Shown here one piece after another: positions 18,286-26,354 of a stretch of DNA of 64,000 nucleotides; position 1 is the first letter of the stretch; each line of letters begins with the position of its first letter. This stretch comes from Sulfurospirillum_A sp029027265 (lineage in GTDB: Bacteria; Campylobacterota; Campylobacteria; Campylobacterales; Sulfurospirillaceae). The position numbers and the translations under genes were made by a program. The stretch lies in NCBI GenBank assembly GCA_029027265.1, contig CP093061.1, positions 2,480,001 to 2,544,000 on the forward strand. The letters are read 5' to 3'. Under the pieces are notes generated by a model. It was not told where the DNA came from. It was given only the letters and a program-made list of their open reading frames with translations, and did not search any database.

Positions 18286-18924
18286 TTAGACTACATAAAA
18301 AAGAATCATAAAGTAGTGAGAAACACTCCCCGCAAGAACAAACAAATGCCATATTGCGTGGTTATATGGAAGAGATTTCCAAACATAAAAGATGACGCCA
18401 ACAGAGTAAAAAAGACCCCCAATTAACATAAGCCAAAGTCCCCATTGATCCATGCTTTGCATAAGTTGTTTAATTACCACAACAATAAACCAACCCATAA
18501 CAAGGTACAAAACAACGGATAGTTTTTTAAACCTATGAGGATATAGAAACTTTAAAAGCACTCCACCTATGGCTATTGTCCAAATTATGATAAAAATTGT
18601 TAATCCAAAAGAAGCATCTAACAGTGTTAAAACTGGAGTATATGTTCCAGCTATCAAAAGATATATTGCAGCGTGATCAAATTGACGAAAAATCTGTTTT
18701 GCTTTTTCATTTGTAATTGCATGGTAAAAAGTTGAAGCAGAGTAGGCAAATATTAGAGTTCCACCAAAAATAGCACAACTTGTTATAAGAATTGCTGAGC
18801 CATTAAGTGTTGCAAACGCAACTAAAACGGCCAAGCCAACTATACTGAGTAAAATTCCCAAACCATGAGTAGAAGCGTTTATAATCTCTTCCATCATGCT
18901 ATATCTCTGCGTTAATTTTTCCAT
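18286..18924 (-). CDS. Hemolysin III / PAQR family membrane protein
   Basis: About 212 residues with seven predicted membrane segments. Family motifs are visible: NASTHGLGILLS near the start, SASTFYHA, RQFDHAAIYLLIAGTYTP, and HLFVLAGSVSHYF near the C-terminus, giving the conserved Ser/His/Asp set thought to bind a metal in PAQR hydrolases. The start at 18924 (MEKLTQRYS) is preferred over an upstream ATG at 18999 because AAAGG lies just before it; the longer form would overlap the desaturase. That ribosome site is part of a TACATGTA copy (18936-18943). The physiological role is unknown; the haemolysin name is historical. Confidence 0.87.
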   Translation of the reverse strand: MEKLTQRYSMMEEIINASTHGLGILLSIVGLAVLVAFATLNGSAILITSCAIFGGTLIFAYSASTFYHAITNEKAKQIFRQFDHAAIYLLIAGTYTPVLTLLDASFGLTIFIIIWTIAIGGVLLKFLYPHRFKKLSVVLYLVMGWFIVVVIKQLMQSMDQWGLWLMLIGGLFYSVGVIFYVWKSLPYNHAIWHLFVLAGSVSHYFMILFYVV

Positions 18925-18949
18925 TTTGTAACCTTTACATGTAAGGCAA

Positions 18950-20104
18950 CTATACACCCTCAACAGTAAGAAGTTTTGTTTTTCCAACCATAAGTTCAAT
19001 AGACATGCCTATTCTTTTAAAAACAGACTCTTGTCGGTATTCTAAATTGTGTTTTTTACATATTTCTTTTACTATAGGTTGCATCTTTTGATAAAAACTA
19101 TGAGGTTTATCAGGAAAGAGGTGATGTTCTACTTGATAATTCAAAAAACCATGTGCAAAGTCTATTAAATCTGAGCCAGTATTGTAGTTTACACTTCCCA
19201 TAATCTGACGCAAGTAATACTCACCTTGAGTCTTATGCGGTGTACTAAACTGATAAATATCTTCTGCTGAATGATTTGGAACTATAACTAAGAATGACCA
19301 TAGATTTGCAATGATTTCACTTAAAAATAAAATTATAAATACAGATATAACAGCACTAAGACCTAAAGGCAAAAATAGTATCGGTAACAAAACAAATTTG
19401 AACAATCCATAGGGCAAGATATAATCTCTCCAAAGAATCAAACCATTTTTCGTAAAAGGGCTTATTTGATAATCTTCAGTAGGAGGTAATTTTTTTTTCG
19501 CTCTTTCTTTATTTTCAAGTATTCTTAGTGTATTTGGTGCATAATAAGCAACTTTCCACATAACAGCGAACAAATAAACGATAGCATATTTCATAAACAT
19601 TGGCATTTTTGCATTATGAAGCCATTTTAGATTTCTCTCAACGTTATCAGGGTCATCCATCTCACCTAAATGATAATGATGCATGATATTATGCTCATAT
19701 GCCCAAGCATCAGGAGTAATCCAATCAAACCAATCTATATATCTTCTCTTCCCTGCAGCAAAGCCTTTTTTTGTATATCTTTTTGGAATATTTGGCACTT
19801 TATCATAAGCACCATGCAATATAGGATGCGCAACATTTGCCCATCTTCCTACGTTACCCACACCAATCAAAACAGCAGAAATAACTGCTAAACTCCAAAA
19901 TACAAACACATTTGGCTCAAAGATACTTATCAAGATTATCAGAAAAAAGCCAAACAAAGTTGAACCTTTTCCCCATCTTTTTAGTTTTAAAAGATGTTTA
20001 AAATCCTCTTGCGTTGCATCGCCAATTGTATCCTTAATTGTATCAATATCTATTTGCAACTGTTCCTTATCCACGTCTTTGTAACTTGCATATTTCTTTT
20101 TCAA
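18950..20104 (-). CDS. Membrane fatty acid desaturase
   Basis: 384 residues. Three histidine boxes of the di-iron desaturases are present in order: HPILHG, HNIMHHYH and QVEHHLFP, with hydrophobic segments between them. The last box with Gln before the first His (QxxHH) is typical of front-end or acyl-lipid desaturases. The enzyme needs oxygen and electron donors and would raise membrane fluidity, for example in the cold. No cytochrome b5 domain is fused. It is followed at 26 bp by the hemolysin III family gene, so the two membrane genes may be co-expressed. Confidence 0.9.
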   Translation of the reverse strand: MKKKYASYKDVDKEQLQIDIDTIKDTIGDATQEDFKHLLKLKRWGKGSTLFGFFLIILISIFEPNVFVFWSLAVISAVLIGVGNVGRWANVAHPILHGAYDKVPNIPKRYTKKGFAAGKRRYIDWFDWITPDAWAYEHNIMHHYHLGEMDDPDNVERNLKWLHNAKMPMFMKYAIVYLFAVMWKVAYYAPNTLRILENKERAKKKLPPTEDYQISPFTKNGLILWRDYILPYGLFKFVLLPILFLPLGLSAVISVFIILFLSEIIANLWSFLVIVPNHSAEDIYQFSTPHKTQGEYYLRQIMGSVNYNTGSDLIDFAHGFLNYQVEHHLFPDKPHSFYQKMQPIVKEICKKHNLEYRQESVFKRIGMSIELMVGKTKLLTVEGV

Positions 20105-20186
20105 AATTACCCTTAAATTTTAATGCTGTTATTGTATCTTTAATTTCCTTATAATCTAAATCTCTTTACATGTTGAAACAAAATAA

Positions 20187-20217
20187 AAGGTGTGTCTGAG
20201 TATTTATACCACACCTT
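20187..20217 (-). terminator. Rho-independent terminator after ridA
   Basis: Stem arms AAGGTGTG and CACACCTT around a 15-nt loop. On the minus strand the stem is followed by TTTTATTTTGTTT. It lies between the RidA stop and the desaturase start, so it closes the 20.2-22.9 kb cassette. Confidence 0.75.
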
Positions 20218-20229
20218 CTATGTATACTT

Positions 20230-20664
20230 CTAAAGTTTGCTCACTGCACTAACAAGTACTATCTCAACTGATGCATTTGAGGGTAATGTTGCTACTCCAA
20301 TTGCAGCACGACTTCCGATGCTATTAGCTCCTAACTCTTTTAGTAGTAACGCCGATGCATAGTCTGCTACTTTTGCATGTTTGATAAAATCTTGTTCTGT
20401 ATTGAGATAAACTGTCAATTGAAGAATTATAGAGATTTTCTCATTTTTTTCTAAACAAGCCTGAACTGCTAACAGTGCATTTTTAGTTGCTAATTGCACT
20501 GCATCACAATAAATTTCAACTGGACTAGTTGCTTTAATTTTACCTGAATATATTAGTTTTCCATCCTTGCGTGGTGTCATTCCTGAAGTATAGATTAAAT
20601 TATTATGTCTAACAGCAGGAAGATATTGACCTTGCGGAATTGGTTGTGTATTATTCTGGCTCAT
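20230..20664 (-). CDS. RidA family protein (enamine/imine deaminase or related)
   Basis: 144 residues, the size of a YjgF/YER057c/UK114 subunit, which forms trimers. The conserved region AIGVATLPSNASVEIVLVSA near the C-terminus is recognisable, with the Arg before it (GSRAAIG) in the place of the substrate-binding Arg. RidA proteins hydrolyse reactive enamines released by PLP enzymes. The gene overlaps the upstream PLP aminotransferase by 4 bp, which fits a job in cleaning up or completing that enzyme's reaction. It could also belong to the RutC-like subgroup with a specialised catabolic role. Confidence 0.88.
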   Translation of the reverse strand: MSQNNTQPIPQGQYLPAVRHNNLIYTSGMTPRKDGKLIYSGKIKATSPVEIYCDAVQLATKNALLAVQACLEKNEKISIILQLTVYLNTEQDFIKHAKVADYASALLLKELGANSIGSRAAIGVATLPSNASVEIVLVSAVSKL

Positions 20665-21875
20665 TTACGATACCTCTTAACCATATCTACTATCCTCTTG
20701 GCAGCACCAATAGCTTTGGCATGGTCTTGTGAAAAGTTAAGGCGAACACTATCTATTGTTGTTGGTCCAAATTCTGCACCTGGTGTAACAGTCACACCAG
20801 CTTGATACCTGAGCAACTGCACGAATGATTTTAAATCAATATCAAGAGCTGGTAATTGTGGAAAAAGGTAACTACCTGCTTGCGGTGTTGCAGTCAATAG
20901 TCCTGCTGAATTGAATATACTGAGTAACTCATCTCTTATTGCTTCATGAGCTTTAATTCGTTCTTCCATCCACTCTTTAGGCTCTTGTAACCAATCTTCA
21001 AGTACTGCTTGATTATACCCAGCAGCACGTAAAGAGACTATTGCTTGTAACTGTTCCATTCTCTCTATAATACTAGCCGTACCAAAAGCTGTTCCAAGAC
21101 GAAATCCACTAAGAGATTCTGTCTTTGATGGTCCCATAATAGTTACCATATTTTTAGGTACAATCTTGCAAGCACGAAGATGTGTATAATTCTCACCACT
21201 ATAAAGTAATCTTGAATAGAGCTGATCTACAATAACAGTCACATTATATCTTGCAGTAAGTTCTGAAATCTTATCAATTGTATTTTTGGTATAGACTACT
21301 CCTGTAGGATTGTTTGGTGTAGAAAAAACAAGAGTTTTTGTGCCATCTTTAAATGCTTCTTCTAAAATTTCAAGATCAGGTCCACTCTCAGACATACTAT
21401 CTTGATAACTTAAAGGAATAGGAACTACCACTCCACCAAAATACTTAACAAGTTTACGATTTGCAAAATAGTCTGGTTCAATTACAGCAACTTTTTCTCC
21501 TGCTTCTACAGTTGAACCAAGTGCTAAAAATAGTGCACCTTGAGTTCCTGGAGTTATAATCAACTCTTTATCTGCTAAAATTGGAGAACCTGTAAATATA
21601 CCAAGTCTTTCAGCCAATCCTTCACGGATTTTAGCTGCTCCACGATACTCAGTATACGCTTGTTCACCACCTAATTCATATCCTCTTAACCAAGTTTCTG
21701 CGGCTCCTGGAGTTGGAGTGAAAGCATCTACATCACCATGAGAAAAATCTACAGGATCTCCTTCTAATTTTTCTCCACGCATAATTTTACTTAAGTCACT
21801 TACATCTTGGCGAAACTCCTGCCCAGGTGCATTTTCTGTCTCAAGTGCTTTAAATCTTTCATCAAGTGTCATCAT
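20661..21875 (-). CDS. PLP-dependent aminotransferase, class I/II
   Basis: 404 residues. Fold type I features: TPGTQGALFLAL loop, FSTPNNPTGVVY, VDQLYSRLLY with the pyridine-contacting Asp, PSKTESLSGFRLG with the PLP Lys, and a C-terminal substrate Arg region (DSVRLNFSQ). The N-terminus is a long polar extension (about 70 residues) before the first loop. Substrate unknown. It sits between a 2-hydroxyacid dehydrogenase and RidA under an AraC-type regulator, so it likely converts an amino acid to a keto acid that the dehydrogenase reduces, or the reverse. Confidence 0.9.
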   Translation of the reverse strand: MMTLDERFKALETENAPGQEFRQDVSDLSKIMRGEKLEGDPVDFSHGDVDAFTPTPGAAETWLRGYELGGEQAYTEYRGAAKIREGLAERLGIFTGSPILADKELIITPGTQGALFLALGSTVEAGEKVAVIEPDYFANRKLVKYFGGVVVPIPLSYQDSMSESGPDLEILEEAFKDGTKTLVFSTPNNPTGVVYTKNTIDKISELTARYNVTVIVDQLYSRLLYSGENYTHLRACKIVPKNMVTIMGPSKTESLSGFRLGTAFGTASIIERMEQLQAIVSLRAAGYNQAVLEDWLQEPKEWMEERIKAHEAIRDELLSIFNSAGLLTATPQAGSYLFPQLPALDIDLKSFVQLLRYQAGVTVTPGAEFGPTTIDSVRLNFSQDHAKAIGAAKRIVDMVKRYRK

Positions 21876-21911
21876 ATTGTTTTCCTTTTATTGTATTTGT
21901 AAGAACTAAAT

Positions 21912-22853
21912 TTAATACCCTGTTTCCCTAGAGATTGATTGGGGAATTTTATTTGAGTCAAAAAATGTTCTGATATTTTTGGCAACAACTTGTGAAGCAG
22001 TATGCTTATTAGTCGGTGCAGAGATATGTGGTAAAACTGTAACATGAGGATTTCTCCAAAGTTTATCAGTTACTTCTAAAGGCTCTTGTAAAAAAACATC
22101 TAAAACTGCGTGTTTAATCTGACGAGTTTCAAGTCCTACTTCTAAAGCTTTTGCATCAATTATGTCTGCTCGTGCAAAATTGATTAGTGAAATACCATGT
22201 TTTAGTTGGCTAAAAAAATGCTTGTCTAATAAACCATTTGTTTGTGGTGTTAAAGGTAAAAGAACAACCAATATATCTGATAATGAAGCTACTTTTAACA
22301 AGCCTTCATCCCCACTAAAAGTTTCAATATTTTGTAGTTTTTTGCCTCTATTCCACCCTACAACATTAAACCCATTATCTAAAAGACGTTTAGCAGCTTT
22401 TTCTCCAAGATGACCCAAACCTAAGATACCTATTGTTCGTTCTGATGCCATTACTACATCATGTTCTATCCACTCCCTAACACTCTGTTGCTTTGCATAT
22501 TTTGGCATATCACGATGTAAGTATAAAGTCCATGCTAAAATAGCTTCTGCCATTGTTTCACCAAGTTGAGGGTCAATAAGGCGAACAATAGAGATTTGTT
22601 TATTTGGTAATTCATCAATCAATCTTTCAACACCTGCCCACAAGCTTTGAACCCACTTAAGATTAGGTAAAGTTAATAAATCAGCTGGATTAGGGTTTGC
22701 AACAATTGCAACTTCAACACTCTTTCTCTCGCTTTCACTCAGATTTTCAATGTGACATATATTTACATTTGGCAATGCCAATTGGAGTTGTACAAGCCAA
22801 ACAGATGCATTTTTGTCAGTTATACTTTGTACAAATGGAATTATAGGATTCAT
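21912..22853 (-). CDS. D-2-hydroxyacid dehydrogenase (GhrA/glyoxylate-hydroxypyruvate reductase type)
   Basis: 313 residues. NAD(P)-binding GILGLGHLGEKAAKRL, catalytic Arg in INFARADIID, Glu in LDVFLQEPL and His in LPHISAPT are all present, as in the D-isomer-specific 2-hydroxyacid dehydrogenases. The N-terminal domain with NPNPADLLTLPNLKWVQSLW resembles the GhrA/YcdW branch that reduces glyoxylate or hydroxypyruvate. It is the first gene of the cassette and the aminotransferase follows 36 bp later. Confidence 0.9.
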   Translation of the reverse strand: MNPIIPFVQSITDKNASVWLVQLQLALPNVNICHIENLSESERKSVEVAIVANPNPADLLTLPNLKWVQSLWAGVERLIDELPNKQISIVRLIDPQLGETMAEAILAWTLYLHRDMPKYAKQQSVREWIEHDVVMASERTIGILGLGHLGEKAAKRLLDNGFNVVGWNRGKKLQNIETFSGDEGLLKVASLSDILVVLLPLTPQTNGLLDKHFFSQLKHGISLINFARADIIDAKALEVGLETRQIKHAVLDVFLQEPLEVTDKLWRNPHVTVLPHISAPTNKHTASQVVAKNIRTFFDSNKIPQSISRETGY

Positions 22854-22885
22854 AAAGTACCCCTTTAAACAAGTTTATCAAATCT

Positions 22886-22911
22886 ATGGGTATTACTTTT
22901 AGTATACCCAT
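22886..22911. promoter_or_regulatory. Palindrome upstream of the dehydrogenase gene
   Basis: Perfect 8-bp inverted repeat ATGGGTAT / ATACCCAT with a 10-nt centre, between the AraC-type gene end and the dehydrogenase start. No T-run follows on the minus strand, so it is more likely an operator or mRNA leader hairpin than a terminator. A TATACT -10-like hexamer overlaps it. Binding by the neighbouring AraC-type protein is inference. Confidence 0.4.
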
Positions 22912-22941
22912 ATCTTAATTAATATAGAATAATACCTTATT

Positions 22942-23685
22942 TTAGGAATAAGATATTGTACGATTTTTACCTATGTGTTTTATATTTTTATACTCATTTG
23001 GTGTTATTAAAAATGAGTTTTTAAATGCTCTATAAAAATGAGCTTGATCGTAAAAACCGAGTTCAAGTGCGATTTGTGATATATCTAATCCTTGCTCTAG
23101 AAGTTTTTTAGACATATTTACTCTTTCATTTAGCACATAGTCATGAGGGGATAATCCATATTGTTTTTTAAAACTCCTTGAAAGATAACTTTGATTTAGA
23201 TTTGCTTTTTTTGCCATCTCTTCAAGAGAGATATTTTTATCTATATTTTCATCTATAAATTTTTTTATCTTTTCAAGGTTTTCATTTGGCATTTTTAATT
23301 TTTTGTCAATTTTGTATCTCATTATAAATTTCTCAATAAAATCACTTTTTTCATTTTTTAAAACTTTTTGACTAAAGCATATAAAATCATCATAAGCAGA
23401 AGAGTTATCTATAATTTTTGGTAAAAAAATTTCATCTAAATTGATATGAAGTATGTGGTACTCAGATACGTCTTTATATCGTTTTAATTTATGTGGTTGA
23501 TTTACATTAAAAACTATTATTTTATTGGGAGTTAAAGTTATCTCTTCACCATCGTGAAAAAATACCATCTCTCCTTTTTTGAGCGCACCAATGCAAATAT
23601 AATTATGAGCATGAAGTTTACAATTTCTTTCTATATTATTAAATATACTAAGCTCATACAAATCTGTTTTAACGCAATCAATCAT
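22942..23685 (-). CDS. AraC family transcriptional regulator
   Basis: 247 residues. The N-terminal half is a cupin-like sensing domain (HAHNYICIGALKKGEMVFFHDG, NVNQPHKLKRY). The C-terminal about 100 residues carry two helix-turn-helix units: ISLEEMAKKANLNQSYLSRS and ISQIALELGFYDQAHFYRAF followed by the ITPNEYK-type ending. It is read towards the dehydrogenase-aminotransferase-RidA genes, 88 bp away, so it is the likely local regulator, perhaps responding to their substrate. Ligand unknown. Confidence 0.92.
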   Translation of the reverse strand: MIDCVKTDLYELSIFNNIERNCKLHAHNYICIGALKKGEMVFFHDGEEITLTPNKIIVFNVNQPHKLKRYKDVSEYHILHINLDEIFLPKIIDNSSAYDDFICFSQKVLKNEKSDFIEKFIMRYKIDKKLKMPNENLEKIKKFIDENIDKNISLEEMAKKANLNQSYLSRSFKKQYGLSPHDYVLNERVNMSKKLLEQGLDISQIALELGFYDQAHFYRAFKNSFLITPNEYKNIKHIGKNRTISYS

Positions 23686-23698
23686 AAATCATCCTAAA

Positions 23699-24193
23699 TC
23701 AAAATGGTAATTTACCCATTATAACATCATGTGAATTTACATACTTTTGGCATTTTTTACCACCTAACTTTATACAAGTTTTTTGCCAAACCATAGAATG
23801 CCCATCACCATTTTTTTTATAATATCCACTTTTAAAAAGAAGTGCATGTGCATATTCATGAGCTATTACATTTGAAATTATATAATCCATGCTCTCTTTC
23901 ATCACTTTTTTATTAAGATATATTCTTATACTACCATCTTCATCCAAGGAAGTTACTCCATAAATTTTACCGGGAATTTTATCTGTTATTATAATTGGTA
24001 CTTTAAATTTAAAACCTAATTTTTTTTGCATATTTGATAATACTCTTTGTTCTTCTTGTTCTATTGCTTGTCTTTGTTTTTGAGATATTGGACTGTTTTT
24101 AAACATATAACTGCTATACAAATTTCTTATCAAAATAGTTAAAGCAATAACTGAAATAAACAAAAAAACAGTTTGAATTTTCTTAGTAATCAT
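23699..24193 (-). CDS. SprT-like membrane-anchored zinc metallopeptidase
   Basis: 164 residues. One N-terminal membrane segment (VFLFISVIALTILIRNLY), then a soluble domain with the zinc motif HEYAH and a further His in DGHSMVWQKTC, as in SprT-like and M48-like small metallopeptidases. A C-terminal GKKCQKYVNSH follows. It may act in the periplasm given the single N-terminal anchor. Substrate unknown. The start is directly adjacent to the uppP stop. Confidence 0.75.
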   Translation of the reverse strand: MITKKIQTVFLFISVIALTILIRNLYSSYMFKNSPISQKQRQAIEQEEQRVLSNMQKKLGFKFKVPIIITDKIPGKIYGVTSLDEDGSIRIYLNKKVMKESMDYIISNVIAHEYAHALLFKSGYYKKNGDGHSMVWQKTCIKLGGKKCQKYVNSHDVIMGKLPF

Positions 24194-24988
24194 TTATAAA
24201 AAAACCGAAAGTAAATATACCCCTAAAATAAGCCTATATAGGACAAAAGGTAACATTGAACTTTTTGATATAAGTTTTAAAAATAGATATATACAGATAT
24301 ATGCACTAACTCCTGAAAGAGTTATGCCTAAAAGAAGTTCACTCCATATAACAATAGTTTTAGCTTCTATCAACTCTAAAGTCTTTAGCCCGCCAGCTAA
24401 AATAATGACAGGGATAGATAATAAAAACGAAAACCTAGCAGATGCAACTCTACTAAAGCCTAAAAAAAGTGCTGCTGTTATTGTTATTCCTGAGCGAGAA
24501 GTCCCTGGAATCAAAGCAATTGCTTGAGCAATGCCTATCAAAATAGAAGTTCTTATAGTTATATCACTCTCACTTTTCATTCCTACTTTTCTATCTGAAA
24601 AAAACAGTGCTAAACCAAATATAATAGTCGTTACAGCTATCACCAAAGGTGAGCGTAAATTATTACTTATAAAATCATTAAAGCTAAGACCTGCAAGTCC
24701 TACTGGTATAGTTCCTACTAAAACTGCCCATCCAAGCGTACTTTCACCTACACTCTTTCTAAACTTAATTGAACTTAAAATGTCTTTTATAATAGTAATT
24801 ATTTCTGATTTGAAGTAATATAGAACTGCTAAGAGACTCCCTACATGTAAAGCTACATCAAAAGCCAATCCTTGGTCATCCCATCCAAAAAGTTTTGGTA
24901 CAAGTATGAGATGAGCAGAGCTAGATATAGGTAAAAACTCAGTAAAACCTTGAATAATGCTTAGAAAAAATATCTGTATAAAATCCAA
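24194..24988 (-). CDS. uppP: Undecaprenyl-diphosphatase (BacA type)
   Basis: 264 residues, polytopic. The two active-site regions of UppP are present: GFTEFLPISSSAHLILV near the N-terminus and PGTSRSGITITAALFLG in the middle. The enzyme dephosphorylates undecaprenyl diphosphate so the lipid carrier can be reused in peptidoglycan and polysaccharide export. A TACATGTA copy at 24842 lies inside the gene. It starts 8 bp after the SDR gene ends. Confidence 0.95.
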   Translation of the reverse strand: MDFIQIFFLSIIQGFTEFLPISSSAHLILVPKLFGWDDQGLAFDVALHVGSLLAVLYYFKSEIITIIKDILSSIKFRKSVGESTLGWAVLVGTIPVGLAGLSFNDFISNNLRSPLVIAVTTIIFGLALFFSDRKVGMKSESDITIRTSILIGIAQAIALIPGTSRSGITITAALFLGFSRVASARFSFLLSIPVIILAGGLKTLELIEAKTIVIWSELLLGITLSGVSAYICIYLFLKLISKSSMLPFVLYRLILGVYLLSVFL

Positions 24989-24996
24989 ATTAAATC

Positions 24997-25695
24997 CTAT
25001 ACTGAACGAGTTATTCCGCCATCTACGCGGATATTTTGACCTGTTGTGTAACTTGCATCATCGCTAAGTAAAAACCTAACTGTTTTTGCTATCTCTTCAA
25101 CTTTTCCATAACGTTCCATTGGAATGTCTTTCAAAAACTTTTCATTAACTGGTTTAGAATCTACAAATCCTGGTAAAACATTATTGATACGTATGTTGTC
25201 CTTTGCATATTTATCGGCGTATAGCTTAATATAGCTTCCAAGTGCTGCTCTCATACAAGCAGAAATTGGGAAAACTGAACTTGGTTCATATGCAGCAAAT
25301 GTAGATATATTTACTACACTTCCAGCACCTTGAGTTTGGAAAATTGGAGTTACTAGTTTTAGCATAGTATTAACACTGCCAATGACTATATCCAATCCCT
25401 CATGCCAATTCTCATCACTAAGTTCAAAAAAATCACCTTTAGGAATATATCCTGCATTGTTTACAACTGCGTCAATTCGCCCATATTTACTCATACTAAA
25501 CTCAATTAAAGATTTTATATCATCTTTACATGTAATGCTTCCTTGCAAAGCATCAGCACCTATTTCTTTAGCAACATTGAGTATTTCTTCACCTCGTGAC
25601 ATGATCACTACTTTATATCCACACTGAACTAACTCAATCGCACATGCTTTTCCCATACCCATGCTTGCCGCTGTTACTATAGCCACTTTGTTCAT
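24997..25695 (-). CDS. SDR-family protein with altered YxxxK site
   Basis: 232 residues, Rossmann fold. The cofactor end reads VAIVTAASMGMGKA, NNAG is intact (VVNNAGYIPKG), and the catalytic Ser is present (VVNISTFAAYEP). At the position of YxxxK the sequence is ISACMRAALGSY, so the usual Tyr is missing and the Lys is replaced by Arg. The C-terminal NNVLPGF and TGQNIRVDGG are normal. A similar SAxxRA pattern is known to me in some divergent SDRs, so it may be a stable subfamily with another activity. It overlaps the phosphatase gene by one base. Confidence 0.85.
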   Translation of the reverse strand: MNKVAIVTAASMGMGKACAIELVQCGYKVVIMSRGEEILNVAKEIGADALQGSITCKDDIKSLIEFSMSKYGRIDAVVNNAGYIPKGDFFELSDENWHEGLDIVIGSVNTMLKLVTPIFQTQGAGSVVNISTFAAYEPSSVFPISACMRAALGSYIKLYADKYAKDNIRINNVLPGFVDSKPVNEKFLKDIPMERYGKVEEIAKTVRFLLSDDASYTTGQNIRVDGGITRSV

Positions 25696-26354
25696 TAATT
25701 TCTCTCCATTAAATTTACAAGTTTTATAATTTCTATTGGGTCTTTTACAATGTATTTTGCCCCATGATCTATTAACTCTTCTCTTCCTCTAAATCCCCAT
25801 AAAACTCCTATTGAAGTTATATTTGCATTATTTGCAGTTATCATATCTATTTTCATATCACCAACAAATAGACACTCACTTGGCTCTACATGTAACTCTT
25901 TTAGTATTTCAAAAGCACCGGAGGGGTCTGGTTTTCTTGCGATTCCATCACGTATGCCATAAACTGCATCAAACTTCCAATTTCTTAAATACTTCATTAC
26001 ACATTTTTTAGTAAAAAAGTTTGGTTTGTTCGATAAAACTGCCATTTTTATGCCTCTTACTTGAAAAAAAGTAAGCATTTTATTTATGTTTTCATACATT
26101 TTTGTATTTTTATTAAATTGTTTTGCATAATGCTTTTCAAAAAGAGCAAATGCATCTTTTTGTTCACTTTTTGAGAGAGTTGGCAAAAGGTCTCTAAAAA
26201 GCTGAGCAGCGCCAAGTCCAACTACGTTTTTATACTCCTCTATTGAAAGAGGAGTTTTATTATAATGTCCAAGTACATAGTTACAACTAATAGATATATC
26301 TTCTATGGTATCAAGTAAAGTTCCATCAAGGTCAAAAATTACTGCTTTGAGCAT
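25695..26354 (-). CDS. gph: HAD-superfamily phosphatase (phosphoglycolate phosphatase-like)
   Basis: 219 residues. HAD motifs in order: FDLDGTLLDT (nucleophile Asp), LSNKP (motif II Ser), RKPDPSGAF (motif III Lys) and FVGDMKIDMITANNA (motif IV Asp pair). An all-helical cap lies between motifs I and II, as in Gph. Phosphoglycolate is the probable substrate, but other small sugar phosphates are possible. The start overlaps the transketolase 3' end by 16 bp, linking it to carbon metabolism. Confidence 0.85.
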   Translation of the reverse strand: MLKAVIFDLDGTLLDTIEDISISCNYVLGHYNKTPLSIEEYKNVVGLGAAQLFRDLLPTLSKSEQKDAFALFEKHYAKQFNKNTKMYENINKMLTFFQVRGIKMAVLSNKPNFFTKKCVMKYLRNWKFDAVYGIRDGIARKPDPSGAFEILKELHVEPSECLFVGDMKIDMITANNANITSIGVLWGFRGREELIDHGAKYIVKDPIEIIKLVNLMERN

